DNA of 64,000 nt from CAMCXT01 sp040403315 (GTDB lineage Bacteria; Bacteroidota; Bacteroidia; M30B66), in NCBI GenBank assembly GCA_040403315.1, contig JBBAKX010000003.1, positions 124,001 to 188,000 of the forward strand, read 5' to 3'. Shown piece by piece: positions 1 to 9,097 of the stretch; position 1 is the first letter of the stretch; each line of letters starts with the position of its first letter. A program made the position numbers and the translations under genes. A model generated the notes under the pieces. It saw only the letters and a program-made list of their open reading frames with translations. It did no database searches and was not told the origin of the DNA.

Positions 1-135
1 TTAGAAGTTAGAAGTTTACACCAGAAAATTGATTTGCTATTGGAAGAGCAAATCAAAGCTTTATTCGAAAGCCAAGCTACACAATTGGAGCTTCTTAAAA
101 GTATTGAAATGAAATTAAACCCAGGCTTAAAGTAA
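1..135 (+). CDS. 3' end of a DUF1003-like membrane protein (partial)
   Basis: Frame 1 is open from the window edge to a TAA at 133-135, giving the last 44 residues of a protein. The fragment is a charged, leucine-rich helix (LEVRSLHQKIDLLLEEQ, then an E-x-Q-x-x-Q-x-EL pattern). This resembles the cytoplasmic tail of DUF1003 proteins, small two-helix membrane proteins of unknown function that end in an E-x-R-x-LHxKxD helix. The N-terminal membrane part lies outside the window, so the family call rests on the tail only. A generic coiled-coil protein is the alternative. Confidence 0.5.
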   Translation, partial: LEVRSLHQKIDLLLEEQIKALFESQATQLELLKSIEMKLNPGLK

Positions 136-446
136 GCTCCGGCGAATCGGCTATTCATAAAACCGCTACTTTCTTAATCTCAAATCCATCATTAATTATT
201 TTCTTGGGTTAAGATATTTTATTTACCAAAGGGATGGAATAGGGCCTAAGAATTACGCAAACAGTTGATAACTTAATTTGTAAATGATGCTCAAATGTTA
301 TTGGGAAAACCCAACTATCCCCTTCCCAAAGGGCAATCTAACATTTCTAGTGGCTGCCTAAAAATTTTAACCGTTTATAATCGATTATATCCGTTTCAAG
401 AGGGTAAAGAAATTTGTAAAGTCTTGAAGATAAAGCACTAAGAGGT
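136..446. other. Intergenic gap, nothing recognised
   Basis: This 311-base gap separates the plus-strand fragment from the 3' end of the minus-strand ABC exporter gene. I see no convincing reading frame, tRNA, terminator hairpin or repeat in it. Confidence 0.5.
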
Positions 447-2255
447 TTACTCGGTGGAAATCTCCTCACCTCTGTACTGCAATTTTGAAAGTCCAGCATA
501 CACCCCATCAGGAATTTGAATTAATTCTTCATGGGTACCACTTTCTCTAACATGACCTTGGTCGATTACCAAGATTTTGTCGGCATTACGGATTGTCGAC
601 AAACGATGCGCAACAATAAAGGAAGTTCTTCCAACCATCAATTTGTCTAACGCTTCTTGCACCAAGCGTTCTGATTCAGAATCGAGTGAAGATGTTGCCT
701 CATCCAAAATCAAAATTGAAGGATTTTTCAAAACAGCCCGGGCAATAGCAATTCGCTGGCGTTGACCTCCACTTAATGTGATGCCTCGTTCGCCAACTAC
801 AGTTTCAAATTTATCTGTAAACGATTCGATGAATTGTCGTGCATTCGCTTTCTCAGATGCGGCGATCACTTCATCCATTGTTGCGTCGGGCTTTCCGTAA
901 AGGATGTTTTCTTTGATCGTACCACCGAACAAAATAACATCCTGAGGAACGATGGCCATTTGGTTTCGGAGTTCTGTTAATGAATACGATCGGGTGTCTT
1001 TTCCATCAATTCTGATCATCCCATTGTCGGGATCATAGAAGCGCAAAAGCAATTGTGTGATGGTCGATTTACCAGCTCCACTCGGACCAACAATCGCGAT
1101 GCTTTGGCCTGGATTGGCATGAAAACTAACATCTCTCAAAACCAACATTTCTTTTCTAGCCGGGTATGAAAAGCCTACTGTATCGAATTCTACATGGCCA
1201 TTTACACGCAGGATGTTGGTTGTTTTTTCAGTTTTTAGGTCGATCGTTTCTGCCTTTTGATCAAGAATTTCGAAAATCCTTTCTGTAGCGCCAACTGCCT
1301 TTTGGATTTGCGCATAAAGTTCTGCCAATCCACCAATTGAAGCGCCGATGAAGGAAGTGTACAAAACAAACGAAATCACATCTCCAAATTTGATTTCTCC
1401 ACGTTGCATTAGGATTGTGGCATACCAAACAATCCCTACAATGGCTCCAAACAATGCAAGGATAATAAATGAAGCAAACAAGCCACGTGAAAATGCTGAT
1501 TTTAACGACAGAGCAGCAATTTCTTTAACTGATGTGCGGTATCTGGCTACTTCGAGCATCTCATTTGCGAACGATTTCACATTCACGATGCCTTGCATGG
1601 TTTCTTGTACAATTGTATTTGAAACAGCCACTTGGTCTTGGGCCTTACGGCTGATTTTGCGAATGTAACGACCAAAAATTATTGCAACAACAACAATGGC
1701 AGGAATCAATGCCACCATGAAAAGTGTGAGCTGAATGGAGATGATCGAAATGAGGATCATCCCACCAACAACTAAGGTTATCTGTCGAAGGAATTCGGCA
1801 ACTGTGGTCGAAAAGGTGTCTTGAATTTGCGTTATATCTGCCGAAATTCGGCTGTTAATTTCCCCAACTCGTGTTTGGGTGAAAAATGACATTGGCAAGG
1901 TGATCAAATGGCTGTACAAATGTTCACGCAAACGAACCAAAGTATTTTCGGTGGTTTGGGCGAACAAATAAATCCGCATAAATGAAAAAAACGATTGTGC
2001 AGCGAGAATTACCATCAATAGAACGGCCTTGTCGTTGATGGCAGACAACCCATTTTCTCCAGTTGAATTTACTAGATCTCCGATCAGTTTAGGAAATGCC
2101 AACGCAGTTGCTGAAGTAAGAGCTAGAAAAAGCAATCCTGCAGCATATTTACCCTTGTCGGGCTTCATGTAGGTAAACAGTCGGAAAGCCTTGCGCAGAC
2201 TAGCTTTGCTTAGTTTGGCTTTGGGTAACTTTTCGTTTTCTTCTTTGGATGCCAT
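447..2255 (-). CDS. ABC exporter, permease-ATPase fusion (MsbA-like)
   Basis: This is a 602-residue half-transporter of the lipid/multidrug exporter type that should work as a homodimer in the inner membrane. A six-helix ABC transmembrane domain spans roughly residues 35-315. The nucleotide-binding domain follows, with Walker A GPSGAGKST (390-398), Q-loop Gln438, signature LSGGQ (494-498), Walker B ILILDEA (514-520) and H-loop His550. All catalytic residues are present and the length is normal for the family. A perfect -7 box lies 10 nt upstream of the ATG. The neighbouring MFS exporter is on the same strand but has its own promoter box. The substrate cannot be told from sequence; lipid A core export and drug efflux are both possible. 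Confidence 0.9.
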   Translation of the reverse strand: MASKEENEKLPKAKLSKASLRKAFRLFTYMKPDKGKYAAGLLFLALTSATALAFPKLIGDLVNSTGENGLSAINDKAVLLMVILAAQSFFSFMRIYLFAQTTENTLVRLREHLYSHLITLPMSFFTQTRVGEINSRISADITQIQDTFSTTVAEFLRQITLVVGGMILISIISIQLTLFMVALIPAIVVVAIIFGRYIRKISRKAQDQVAVSNTIVQETMQGIVNVKSFANEMLEVARYRTSVKEIAALSLKSAFSRGLFASFIILALFGAIVGIVWYATILMQRGEIKFGDVISFVLYTSFIGASIGGLAELYAQIQKAVGATERIFEILDQKAETIDLKTEKTTNILRVNGHVEFDTVGFSYPARKEMLVLRDVSFHANPGQSIAIVGPSGAGKSTITQLLLRFYDPDNGMIRIDGKDTRSYSLTELRNQMAIVPQDVILFGGTIKENILYGKPDATMDEVIAASEKANARQFIESFTDKFETVVGERGITLSGGQRQRIAIARAVLKNPSILILDEATSSLDSESERLVQEALDKLMVGRTSFIVAHRLSTIRNADKILVIDQGHVRESGTHEELIQIPDGVYAGLSKLQYRGEEISTE

Positions 2256-2265
2256 AATTCAGGTG

Positions 2266-2273
2266 CAAACCTA
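2266..2273 (-). promoter_or_regulatory. -7 promoter box TAGGTTTG for the ABC exporter
   Basis: On the minus strand this reads TAGGTTTG, a perfect match to the Bacteroidota -7 consensus TAnnTTTG. It ends 10 nt before the ATG at 2255, so the leader would be very short. No clear -33 TTTG was seen. Confidence 0.45.
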
Positions 2274-2318
2274 AGATATATCGAGGCAGGATAGAAACAT
2301 TACATTTAATAATGACAA

Positions 2319-3566
2319 TTAACTGACATCCACCTGTTTTTTAAATTGATCACCCAGTTGAAGCTTCCTCAATCTTGGAGCGAAAACAGCCATTAGCGCT
2401 GTGATGCCAATCGTCATGAAGCCACCAAAAATAACTGAAGGCACAAGTCCCAACCACCTTGCCGCAACGCCAGATTCGAATGCGCCAATTTCGTTGGAGG
2501 AACCAATGAAAATTGAATTTACCGACGACACCCTTCCGCGCATTTCATCAGGCGTGTAAAGTTGTACAATGGTTGATCGAATGAGCACCGAAACACCGTC
2601 AAATAATCCGCTCAACAGTAGTATTATAAACGAAAGCCAAAAGTATTCCGACAGTGCAAAGGCAATCATGCAGATACCGAAAGCACCTACACTGAGCAGT
2701 AACGTTCTGCCAGAATTTTTTAGAGGAGGATTTCTAGCCAACAGAAAGGCTGTGATCACTGCGCCAATGGAAGGAGCAGCGCGCAAAATGCCCAATCCAT
2801 CTGGGCCTGCTTTTAAAATTTCTGCATTAAAAACAGGAAGCAATGCCACAGCGCCTCCAAACAGAACAGCGAATAAATCGAGACTCAATGCAGAAAGTAT
2901 GAGCCTTTGTTTTCGAACGAATCGAATGCCCGTGAGCAAGCTATTTACCATCGACTCATTTCTGATGTGCGAAGGTTTTAGGTTGGGCAAAAATGAAAAG
3001 GCCAACAAGGCGCATGAGCTAGAAACTGCACTCAGCAAATACGAACTTTCTTTCCCGAAATACCCATAAAGCAATCCACCAACTGCCGGACCAGCAATGG
3101 ATGCGACTTGCCAAAATGAAGTGTTCCAAGCCACACCTTGTGGAAGTAAATCACGCGGCAAAAGATTAGGAATTGTTGCCTGCACTGCTGGTCCTGCAAT
3201 GCCTCGCGCTAAGCCCGTCATGCCAATCACCATGTAAAGCAATGGTAACTTTTGAGAGATTTCTCCAAATGCCTCAATCGATAGAAGATACAGAATGATC
3301 GCGCAGCAAATAAACAAACTGGATGTAATGAGAATGAGGTGTTTTCTTCTATAAACATCTGCCCAAAGGCCCGCTGGAAGAATTACCATCATAAACGGAA
3401 TGGCCTCAAACAAACCTGCTAATCCAAGCGAAAGCGCATCACCGGTAATTTCATACACCTCCAAGCTCATCGTAACTGCCTGAACCTGAAATGCAAAGGT
3501 TAAACAGAAACGTGCGATTAGAAACGCGGTAAATGATCGTATGGCAAAAACTTGGGTGCCTTTCAT
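2319..3566 (-). CDS. MFS transporter, EntS/MFS_3-like exporter
   Basis: This 415-residue, very hydrophobic protein has about 12 predicted membrane helices. The loop between helices 2 and 3 carries an MFS motif A variant (GLWADVYRRKHL, about residues 66-77). A second GxxxDG-type loop and MRGRVSSVNS in the C-terminal half match the MFS_3/EntS exporter group, which exports siderophores or drugs by proton antiport. The start is an ATG at 3566 with a promoter box 8 nt upstream. It lies 63 nt from the ABC exporter gene. No siderophore genes are nearby, so the substrate is unknown. Confidence 0.85.
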   Translation of the reverse strand: MKGTQVFAIRSFTAFLIARFCLTFAFQVQAVTMSLEVYEITGDALSLGLAGLFEAIPFMMVILPAGLWADVYRRKHLILITSSLFICCAIILYLLSIEAFGEISQKLPLLYMVIGMTGLARGIAGPAVQATIPNLLPRDLLPQGVAWNTSFWQVASIAGPAVGGLLYGYFGKESSYLLSAVSSSCALLAFSFLPNLKPSHIRNESMVNSLLTGIRFVRKQRLILSALSLDLFAVLFGGAVALLPVFNAEILKAGPDGLGILRAAPSIGAVITAFLLARNPPLKNSGRTLLLSVGAFGICMIAFALSEYFWLSFIILLLSGLFDGVSVLIRSTIVQLYTPDEMRGRVSSVNSIFIGSSNEIGAFESGVAARWLGLVPSVIFGGFMTIGITALMAVFAPRLRKLQLGDQFKKQVDVS

Positions 3567-3574
3567 GAGCTATG

Positions 3575-3582
3575 CAAAGCTA
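3575..3582 (-). promoter_or_regulatory. -7 promoter box TAGCTTTG for the MFS gene
   Basis: A perfect TAnnTTTG box on the minus strand ends 8 nt before the ATG at 3566. The same octamer occurs at 6381-6388 in front of the TolB-like gene. No -33 element was recognised. Confidence 0.45.
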
Positions 3583-3658
3583 AAATGACTCATCAGAGTA
3601 CACTCATAATTATTTCATTCAATTCAAAAAAATATCAACTTCGCAAAAACGAATCACT

Positions 3659-4075
3659 ATGAACCGTCTGTTGTTTACGATTGTATTTTCCTTCTGTGTT
3701 TTTTACGTCTCGGCACAGCCGGAAAAGGAGATTCAACAGGTTTTAAATCAGCAGCTAAAAGCCTGGAATGCAGGAGATATTGATGGGTTCATGGCGCATT
3801 ATTGGAAAAATGATAGCCTGCGGTTCATGACTAAAAATGGCGTTACACTAGGATGGCAGCCAACTTTGGATCGATACAAAAAAGGTTATCCAGACAGGGC
3901 ATCCATGGGGAAACTCGATTTCCAGGTTTACACCATCGAGATGTTATCTGTTACATCCGCCTTGGTAACAGGCAAATGGATAATTGAAAGTACCAAATCG
4001 CAGGAAGGCAGTTTCAATCTGCTTTTCAAGAAAATAGACAATCATTGGGTGATTGTTCTAGATCACACGAGTTAA
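3659..4075 (+). CDS. Exported NTF2-like (SnoaL/DUF4440-type) protein
   Basis: This is a 138-residue protein with a signal peptide (about residues 1-19, cleaved after VSAQ). The mature part has an NTF2-like alpha+beta pattern: an N-terminal helix with QQLKAWNAGDIDGFMAHY, then W/F-rich strands ending in a conserved WVIVLDHTS. DUF4440/SnoaL-like proteins of this size are small cone-shaped ligand-binding or enzyme folds, and no specific reaction can be assigned. It is a lone plus-strand gene between two minus-strand groups. The cleaved signal points to the periplasm. Confidence 0.75.
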   Translation: MNRLLFTIVFSFCVFYVSAQPEKEIQQVLNQQLKAWNAGDIDGFMAHYWKNDSLRFMTKNGVTLGWQPTLDRYKKGYPDRASMGKLDFQVYTIEMLSVTSALVTGKWIIESTKSQEGSFNLLFKKIDNHWVIVLDHTS

Positions 4076-4100
4076 CCAGAAGATCTTAAACAATGTAGAA

Positions 4101-5327
4101 TTAGAACTCTAAAGGCAATTCTAAAACCTCGCTTCCTCGGCGAACCTTGATGATTGTTTTGTCGCCTTTTTTAAACTTAGAAAGCGCTTCCATGTAAGTC
4201 TGGATCTCTTTCACTTTAAATTCTCCAATCGACAAAATTACATCCGCATCTTTCATTCCGGCTTTCATGGCTGGTTTTCCGTCTAGTACGGCTTCAACTT
4301 TCATCCCATCTTCTGAGTGGCCATAAGACGGCATAATTCCCAACGTAACCTTAAAAGAAGGCGATCCACCCATCGAAGGATTTCGAGTTTTTAAGAATGT
4401 GAGTTTTTTGTCTGAAGGCAGTTTTTCAACCAATCCTGCGATGATGTTCAACACGACCTCTGTGCCTTGGTAGTTGATTTTGTCGGCATCATCGCTCGGT
4501 TTATGGTAATCGAGGTGCGTGCCAGTGAAGAAATGAAGCGCTGGAATTTGTTTGTTGTAAAAGGATGTGTGATCTGAAGGACCAACTCCAGCTGAGTCTA
4601 GATTAAAATCGAGCGCTGCAGAGCGGAAGGTCTTCAATGCTGGTTCAAATTCCGAAGCGGTGCCAGTTCCAGAAATCGTAAGAACAGGTTTGTCTTTAAC
4701 GAGACGACCAATCATATCCATATTGATCATGCAATTGATTTGGGAAAGTTCGAGTGTTGGATGCTCGCAGAAATAGTTGGAGCCAAATAAGCCCAATTCT
4801 TCTCCAGAGAAACAAATGAAGAGAAAATTGAATTTTTCCTTCACTTTGTTCGTAGCGAAATAGTTCGCCAATTCTATCACTCCAGCTGTTCCAGAAGCGT
4901 TATCATCGGCGCCATTGTGGATTTTGCCATCTGCATGACCATCCAACGAATTTCCATCTTCTCCAGTGCCGAGGTGATCGTAATGACCTCCAATCACAAC
5001 TGTTAAATCAGCCTTGTTGTCGATAAAGCCAATCACATTGTTTGCCTTACCTGATCTGCCTTTAACGCCATGGCTGCTCACTTGAAAGTCGAATTCTTGC
5101 AAGTAACTTCCATTGTTTCCCAACGGTTGAACGCCCGATTTTTTGAACTCTGCTAGGATGTAATTCGCAGCTTTGGTTTCATAAATCGACCCAGTTGCTC
5201 TGCCCATCAAAGAATCGGCCGACAAAATCGAAATGTGTTTTACAAGGTTTTCGGTCGAAATATATCCTTGAGCCGAAGCGATATGTGCAGCTGAAACAAT
5301 GCACAATAAGATGATCAGTTTTTTCAT
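4101..5327 (-). CDS. Exported M28-family zinc aminopeptidase with C-terminal PDZ domain
   Basis: The 408-residue protein starts with a signal peptide (about 1-20). The M28 peptidase domain keeps the full two-zinc set: His115 with Asp117 in GGHYDHLG, bridging Asp141 in NGADDNASG, the catalytic Glu pair 176-177 in SGEELG, Asp204 in NMDMIG, and His275 in DYHKPSD. A PDZ domain follows at about residues 310-405. It should hydrolyse peptides in the periplasm. I chose the ATG at 5327 because it overlaps the upstream stop as TAATG, which implies translational coupling. An upstream in-frame extension would read through the neighbouring gene in another frame and lacks a signal peptide. Confidence 0.9.
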   Translation of the reverse strand: MKKLIILLCIVSAAHIASAQGYISTENLVKHISILSADSLMGRATGSIYETKAANYILAEFKKSGVQPLGNNGSYLQEFDFQVSSHGVKGRSGKANNVIGFIDNKADLTVVIGGHYDHLGTGEDGNSLDGHADGKIHNGADDNASGTAGVIELANYFATNKVKEKFNFLFICFSGEELGLFGSNYFCEHPTLELSQINCMINMDMIGRLVKDKPVLTISGTGTASEFEPALKTFRSAALDFNLDSAGVGPSDHTSFYNKQIPALHFFTGTHLDYHKPSDDADKINYQGTEVVLNIIAGLVEKLPSDKKLTFLKTRNPSMGGSPSFKVTLGIMPSYGHSEDGMKVEAVLDGKPAMKAGMKDADVILSIGEFKVKEIQTYMEALSKFKKGDKTIIKVRRGSEVLELPLEF

Positions 5328-6376
5328 TAGTCTTTCCAGTCGGCTATAAATACGTTGGTATCGCGGGTTCCGCCATTGTTTCGGTTCGATGAAAAAACGA
5401 TCTTCTTTCCATCTGGTGAAAACATCGGAAACGCGTTGAAATTGCTTGTGTTGGTGATCTGTTCGAGACCTGTTGCGTCTGCATTGATCATATACAATTG
5501 GAAGCTGTATCCTCTGGTAGATGCGTGGTTTGATGCGAAAATGATTTTCTTCCCCGAAGGGTGGTAGAAAGGAGCCCAATTCGCTTTGCCCAAATTGGTA
5601 ATTTGTTTCAAATCCGACCCATCGGTGTTGCAGCTGAAAATTTCCATGTTGGTAGGCGCAACTAAGCCTTCGCTGAGCAATTGCTTGTAATCGGCAATTT
5701 CTTCTGCAGTTTTTGGTCTAGATGCTCTAAATACAAGTTTTTTCCCGTCCGGGGAAAAGAAAGCACCTCCGTCATATCCGAGGCCTGAGGTAATTTGTTT
5801 CACATCCGAACCGTCGATTTTCATGGTATACAATTCAAGATCTCCTGATCGATCGGATGTAAAAACAATCAGGTCGCCTTTGGGTGAAACAGTTGCTTCC
5901 GCATCGTAGCCTTTGTGATCGGCGATTTTTCGCTTCACCTTTCCGTTTAAATCCGATACATATATATCGAACGTATTGTATATAGGCCAAAGATATTTTC
6001 CGTCTTTTCGCGGCGCAGGCGGCGGCGGACAGCTATCGGAAGCTTCATGCGTTGAAGCAAAGAGAATTTCTTTATCGCCCGGCATGAAATACGAGCAGGT
6101 TGTTCTTCCTTTTCCTGTAGAAACAAGCTTTTTAGATGGTTTTTCAGAATTGTTTAATTCCATCAGGTATATCTGGTCGCAAGGAATTCCTTCCTTCGGC
6201 GCAGTAACTTGCATGGTAAGTTTGGAGTTATCGAAACTAAAATAAGCTTCGGCATTGTCGCCACCAAAGGTTAGCTGACGGATATTGGTAAAGTGTTTTT
6301 CGGCAGTAGTATCCTGCGCAAAAATGGTCGTCGAAAGAGTACAATTAATCGACAGCAGAACGAGTAATTTATTCAT
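5327..6376 (-). CDS. Exported TolB-like (PD40) beta-propeller protein
   Basis: This 349-residue protein has a signal peptide (about 1-20, TTIFAQ cleavage). The rest is a series of PD40/WD40-like blades with the signature F/Y-SPDGKK-I/L-VF-x-S-x-R, seen at least four times, plus VSPKGDLIVFTSDR and YHPSGKKIIFASN. These propellers resemble the C-terminal domain of TolB and usually bind proteins or peptides in the periplasm. The stop overlaps the start of the M28 peptidase gene (TAATG), so the two are translated together, and a propeller that feeds or scaffolds the peptidase is a reasonable inference. A promoter box lies 4 nt upstream of the ATG. Confidence 0.85.
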   Translation of the reverse strand: MNKLLVLLSINCTLSTTIFAQDTTAEKHFTNIRQLTFGGDNAEAYFSFDNSKLTMQVTAPKEGIPCDQIYLMELNNSEKPSKKLVSTGKGRTTCSYFMPGDKEILFASTHEASDSCPPPPAPRKDGKYLWPIYNTFDIYVSDLNGKVKRKIADHKGYDAEATVSPKGDLIVFTSDRSGDLELYTMKIDGSDVKQITSGLGYDGGAFFSPDGKKLVFRASRPKTAEEIADYKQLLSEGLVAPTNMEIFSCNTDGSDLKQITNLGKANWAPFYHPSGKKIIFASNHASTRGYSFQLYMINADATGLEQITNTSNFNAFPMFSPDGKKIVFSSNRNNGGTRDTNVFIADWKD

Positions 6377-6380
6377 GCTG

Positions 6381-6388
6381 CAAAGCTA
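6381..6388 (-). promoter_or_regulatory. -7 promoter box TAGCTTTG for the TolB-like/peptidase pair
   Basis: A perfect TAnnTTTG box on the minus strand ends 4 nt before the ATG at 6376. If used, transcription would begin at or next to the start codon, giving a leaderless message and a sub-operon separate from the LolD-like gene upstream. Confidence 0.4.
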
Positions 6389-6417
6389 ATCAATGAAGCT
6401 AAATGAAGATGATTCTT

Positions 6418-7071
6418 TCAGGAAATGATTTTCCCATCTTCCATCAACACACTTCGATCTGCCATTTTTGCCAATTCTTCGTTGTGTGTAACAATCACGA
6501 AAGTTTGTCCTTCCTCATCGCGCAGCCTTAGAAAAAGCTCATGCAGTTCTCTGGCATTTTTGGAGTCGAGATTTCCGCTAGGCTCATCGGCGAGAATGAG
6601 TTTAGGTTGATTCATTAGTGCACGCGCCACGGCAACTCTTTGTTGTTCACCTCCCGACATGGTAGATGGCTTGTGGTGAATTCGGTCTTTCAAGTTGAGT
6701 TTCACCAACAGCATTTCAGCACGCGTTTGCAATTCTGAAGATGGTTTGTTGGCTATCATCCCAGGAATCATCACATTTTCGAGTGCAGTAAATTCAGGCA
6801 ACAATTGGTGAAATTGAAATACAAAACCAATGTGTTGATTTCTGAACTGCGACAAATTGCGGTCGTTGAGTTTGGCAGGAAATGCATCACCAAACCGAAA
6901 AATGCCAGAATCGGGACGTTCGAGGGTGCCCAAGATTTGAAGTAATGTGGTTTTTCCTGCTCCCGACGGGCCGACAACAGAAATAATTTCACCAGAACGA
7001 ATAGAAAGGTCGATACCTTTTAAAACTTCGACCTTTCCAAAAGATTTACGAATGTCTTGAATTTCGATCAT
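6418..7071 (-). CDS. lolD: ABC transporter ATP-binding protein, LolD-like
   Basis: The 217-residue ATPase has Walker A GPSGAGKTT (34-42), Q-loop FVFQFHQLLPEFTALENV, signature MSGGEQQR (138-145) and Walker B LILADEPSGNLD. This set is typical of the LolD/MacB ATPase family. LolD powers release of lipoproteins from the inner membrane, but no LolC/E permease is adjacent, so the specific role is inferred. I chose the ATG at 7071 because it overlaps the previous stop as ATGA and begins with the family-typical MIEIQDIRKSFG. The longer in-frame start lies inside the upstream gene. Confidence 0.85.
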   Translation of the reverse strand: MIEIQDIRKSFGKVEVLKGIDLSIRSGEIISVVGPSGAGKTTLLQILGTLERPDSGIFRFGDAFPAKLNDRNLSQFRNQHIGFVFQFHQLLPEFTALENVMIPGMIANKPSSELQTRAEMLLVKLNLKDRIHHKPSTMSGGEQQRVAVARALMNQPKLILADEPSGNLDSKNARELHELFLRLRDEEGQTFVIVTHNEELAKMADRSVLMEDGKIIS

Positions 7072-7622
7072 TTGCTTTCGAGCAAACGCGCCAGTTTGGC
7101 GAGCTTCTCTTTCCAGAAGGACTTCATTTCCACAGAGGAAATCATGTCGGGCAATTTGCTGTGTTGCAAACTGATTTGACATTTCGAAGGACCTTTCGGG
7201 TTAAAAGTAACCACAACCACCTGCGCATTCTGCCATGCAAATCTGAGATTTTTTCCCGGATTTAACTTCAAAATGAGATCAACCTCTGGCAACCATTCAT
7301 TTCGCAGCGATAAATCGGTGAACGCGCTTTCTGCAACGTGCAATGGCGTTTCGATGGTGAGGGTAGAGGTGATTTCAATTTCCTTTACTGGAGGAAGTTT
7401 CTCTAATAAACCTTTGTCCTGCAAGTAGTTCTCGAGGATAAACCCTGTAACTACTTCATCGATGGATACTTGATTTCTAATAATGTTTTTAATTTCTCCT
7501 GGATTTTTCCTGAATGCCAACTCGCTATCAAGTAGCAACATCCATTGCATCCAGGTCTTGCCTGTCAGCGCGATCAATCGATCACTACTCACATGCGTCA
7601 GGTTGGTAGATTCCCGAAACAT
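7068..7622 (-). CDS. DUF4287/SRPBCC-like protein
   Basis: This is a 184-residue protein without signal peptide or membrane segments. The first third (LTGKTWMQWMLLLD, then an acidic helical stretch) resembles the DUF4287-type domain that pairs a W-x-x-W/LLD helix with a short helical bundle. The rest (ESAFTDLSLRNEWLP, then NPGKNLRFAWQNAQVVVVTF) has the pattern of an AHSA1/SRPBCC ligand-binding fold ending in MKSFWKEKLAKL. Such fusions are common in Bacteroidota and are not assigned a reaction. It is coupled by an ATGA overlap to the LolD-like ATPase. Confidence 0.6.
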   Translation of the reverse strand: MFRESTNLTHVSSDRLIALTGKTWMQWMLLLDSELAFRKNPGEIKNIIRNQVSIDEVVTGFILENYLQDKGLLEKLPPVKEIEITSTLTIETPLHVAESAFTDLSLRNEWLPEVDLILKLNPGKNLRFAWQNAQVVVVTFNPKGPSKCQISLQHSKLPDMISSVEMKSFWKEKLAKLARLLESK

Positions 7623-7800
7623 GAGTGGTGTTTTTTAGTTTGTGAGTGACGAAAATAGGAAATAACACCTAAGGGTAAAAACCTACAAAAAGTCGATTGG
7701 CCTGTATTTATACAGTGGTAATTGTTAATAACACAATAAGTACATGCAAGCGCAAGATAGTCAGTCGATTAAAATGATTCCATGAAAACATTCACAATCC

Positions 7801-7831
7801 TTTGCCGGCAGCATTTATTCTGCTACTTTTG
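7801..7831 (+). promoter_or_regulatory. sucC promoter: -33 TTTG and -7 TACTTTTG
   Basis: TTTG at 7801-7804 is followed after 19 nt by TACTTTTG at 7824-7831. Both elements match the Bacteroidota sigma consensus perfectly at the usual spacing. The box lies 18 nt before the ATG at 7850. It also rules out a TTG start at 7802, which would lie in the promoter. Confidence 0.65.
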
Positions 7832-7849
7832 GCGGCAAATTTTAGGAAG

Positions 7850-9040
7850 ATGAACATTCACGAATATCAGGGAAAAGAAATTCTAAAACGTTTTGGCGTC
7901 GGAATTCAGGAAGGATTTGTTGCAGAAACACCTGAAGAGGCAGTTGAAGCAGCTAAAAAACTTCAGGAACAAACCGGAACTGGCTGGTGGGTTATTAAAG
8001 CCCAAGTACATGCTGGTGGTCGAGGAAAAGGCGGCGGAATCAAGCTTGCTAAATCACTCGATGAAGTAAAAACACTTTCTGCCCAGATTCTTGGAATGAC
8101 CTTGGTAACGCCTCAAACCGGAGCTGAAGGTAAATTGGTTCGTAAAGTCATGATTGCGCAGGATGTATATTATCCAGGTGCCGAACCAGTATCTGAATTC
8201 TACATGTCGGTTCTTTTGAATCGTCAAACTGGACGCGACGTGATTATCTATTCTACCGAAGGCGGAATGGACATTGAAGATGTAGCGCACAATCATCCTG
8301 AAAAAATCCTTAACGAAGAAATCGATCCTAAAGTTGGTATTCAGGGCTTCCAAGCACGTAAAATCGCTTACAACCTCGGTTTGAGTGGCGAAGCAAATAA
8401 GCAAATGGTGAAATTCATCATGGCTCTTTACAAAGCTTATGTGGCTAGCGATGCTTCTCAATTCGAAATTAATCCTGTGCTTAAAACATCCGACAGCAAA
8501 ATTATCGCTGTTGATGCAAAAGTAAATCTTGACGAAAACGGATTGTTTCGTCACCCTGATTTAGCTGCAATGCGCGATGTGTTGGAAGAAGATCCTACCG
8601 AAGTTGAAGCAGCTGAACACAACCTTAATTATGTTAAACTTGATGGAAACATCGGTTGCATGGTGAATGGAGCTGGTCTTGCCATGGCAACAATGGATAT
8701 CATCAAACTTGCTGGTGGAGATCCTGCCAACTTCCTCGATGTTGGAGGTACTGCAGATGCTGCCCGTGTTGAACAAGCATTCCGTATCATCCTAAAAGAT
8801 CCAAACGTTAAAGCGATTTTGGTAAATATTTTTGGTGGTATCGTTCGTTGCGATCGCGTAGCTCAAGGTATTGTTGATGCTTACCGTTCAATTGGTGAAA
8901 TCAGTGTACCAATTATTGTTCGTCTTCAAGGAACAAACGCTGTTGAAGCAAAAGAAATTATCGATAACTCTGGACTTCAAGTTCAATCGGTAATTCTTCT
9001 CCAAGAAGCCGCCGACAAGGTGAAGGAAGTGCTCGCATAA
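7850..9040 (+). CDS. sucC: Succinyl-CoA synthetase (ADP-forming) beta subunit
   Basis: The 396-residue protein starts MNIHEYQGKEILKRFGV, the standard N-terminus of SucC. The ATP-grasp domain includes VIKAQVHAGGRGKGGGIKL, with the nucleotide and Mg sites in SQFEINPVL and AVDAKVNLD. The C-terminal CoA-ligase half has NGAGLAMATMDIIKLAGG, FLDVGGTAD and the power-helix region NIFGGIVRCDRVA. With SucD it converts succinyl-CoA, ADP and phosphate to succinate, CoA and ATP in the TCA cycle. SucD is not in the window. The ATG at 7850 is fixed by the family N-terminus and by the promoter just upstream. Confidence 0.97.
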   Translation: MNIHEYQGKEILKRFGVGIQEGFVAETPEEAVEAAKKLQEQTGTGWWVIKAQVHAGGRGKGGGIKLAKSLDEVKTLSAQILGMTLVTPQTGAEGKLVRKVMIAQDVYYPGAEPVSEFYMSVLLNRQTGRDVIIYSTEGGMDIEDVAHNHPEKILNEEIDPKVGIQGFQARKIAYNLGLSGEANKQMVKFIMALYKAYVASDASQFEINPVLKTSDSKIIAVDAKVNLDENGLFRHPDLAAMRDVLEEDPTEVEAAEHNLNYVKLDGNIGCMVNGAGLAMATMDIIKLAGGDPANFLDVGGTADAARVEQAFRIILKDPNVKAILVNIFGGIVRCDRVAQGIVDAYRSIGEISVPIIVRLQGTNAVEAKEIIDNSGLQVQSVILLQEAADKVKEVLA

Positions 9041-9068
9041 TTCGCACTACCTAAACTTATAATTTTCT

Positions 9069-9097
9069 AAAGCCTTTCCGAACATCGGAGAGGCTTT
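9069..9097 (+). terminator. Rho-independent-type terminator after sucC
   Basis: A 12-bp stem (AAAGCCTTTCCG pairing with CGGAGAGGCTTT, one G-T wobble) closes a 5-nt loop and is followed by TTATTGTTT. It lies 28 nt after the sucC stop. Confidence 0.75.

Noticed and set aside
1348..1668. 106-residue frame opposite the ABC exporter
   Set aside because: It is antisense to a well-supported gene with intact motifs and lacks any family signature.
5328..5579. N-terminal extension of the M28 peptidase
   Set aside because: The extension is the out-of-frame reading of the TolB-like gene and would place the signal peptide inside the protein.
7072..7182. N-terminal extension of the LolD-like ATPase
   Set aside because: It is an out-of-frame reading of the SRPBCC-like gene. 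The ATG at 7071 overlaps the stop as ATGA and fits the family.
7802..7849. N-terminal extension of SucC from a TTG at 7802
   Set aside because: It falls inside the -33/-7 promoter, and the family N-terminus begins at the ATG at 7850.
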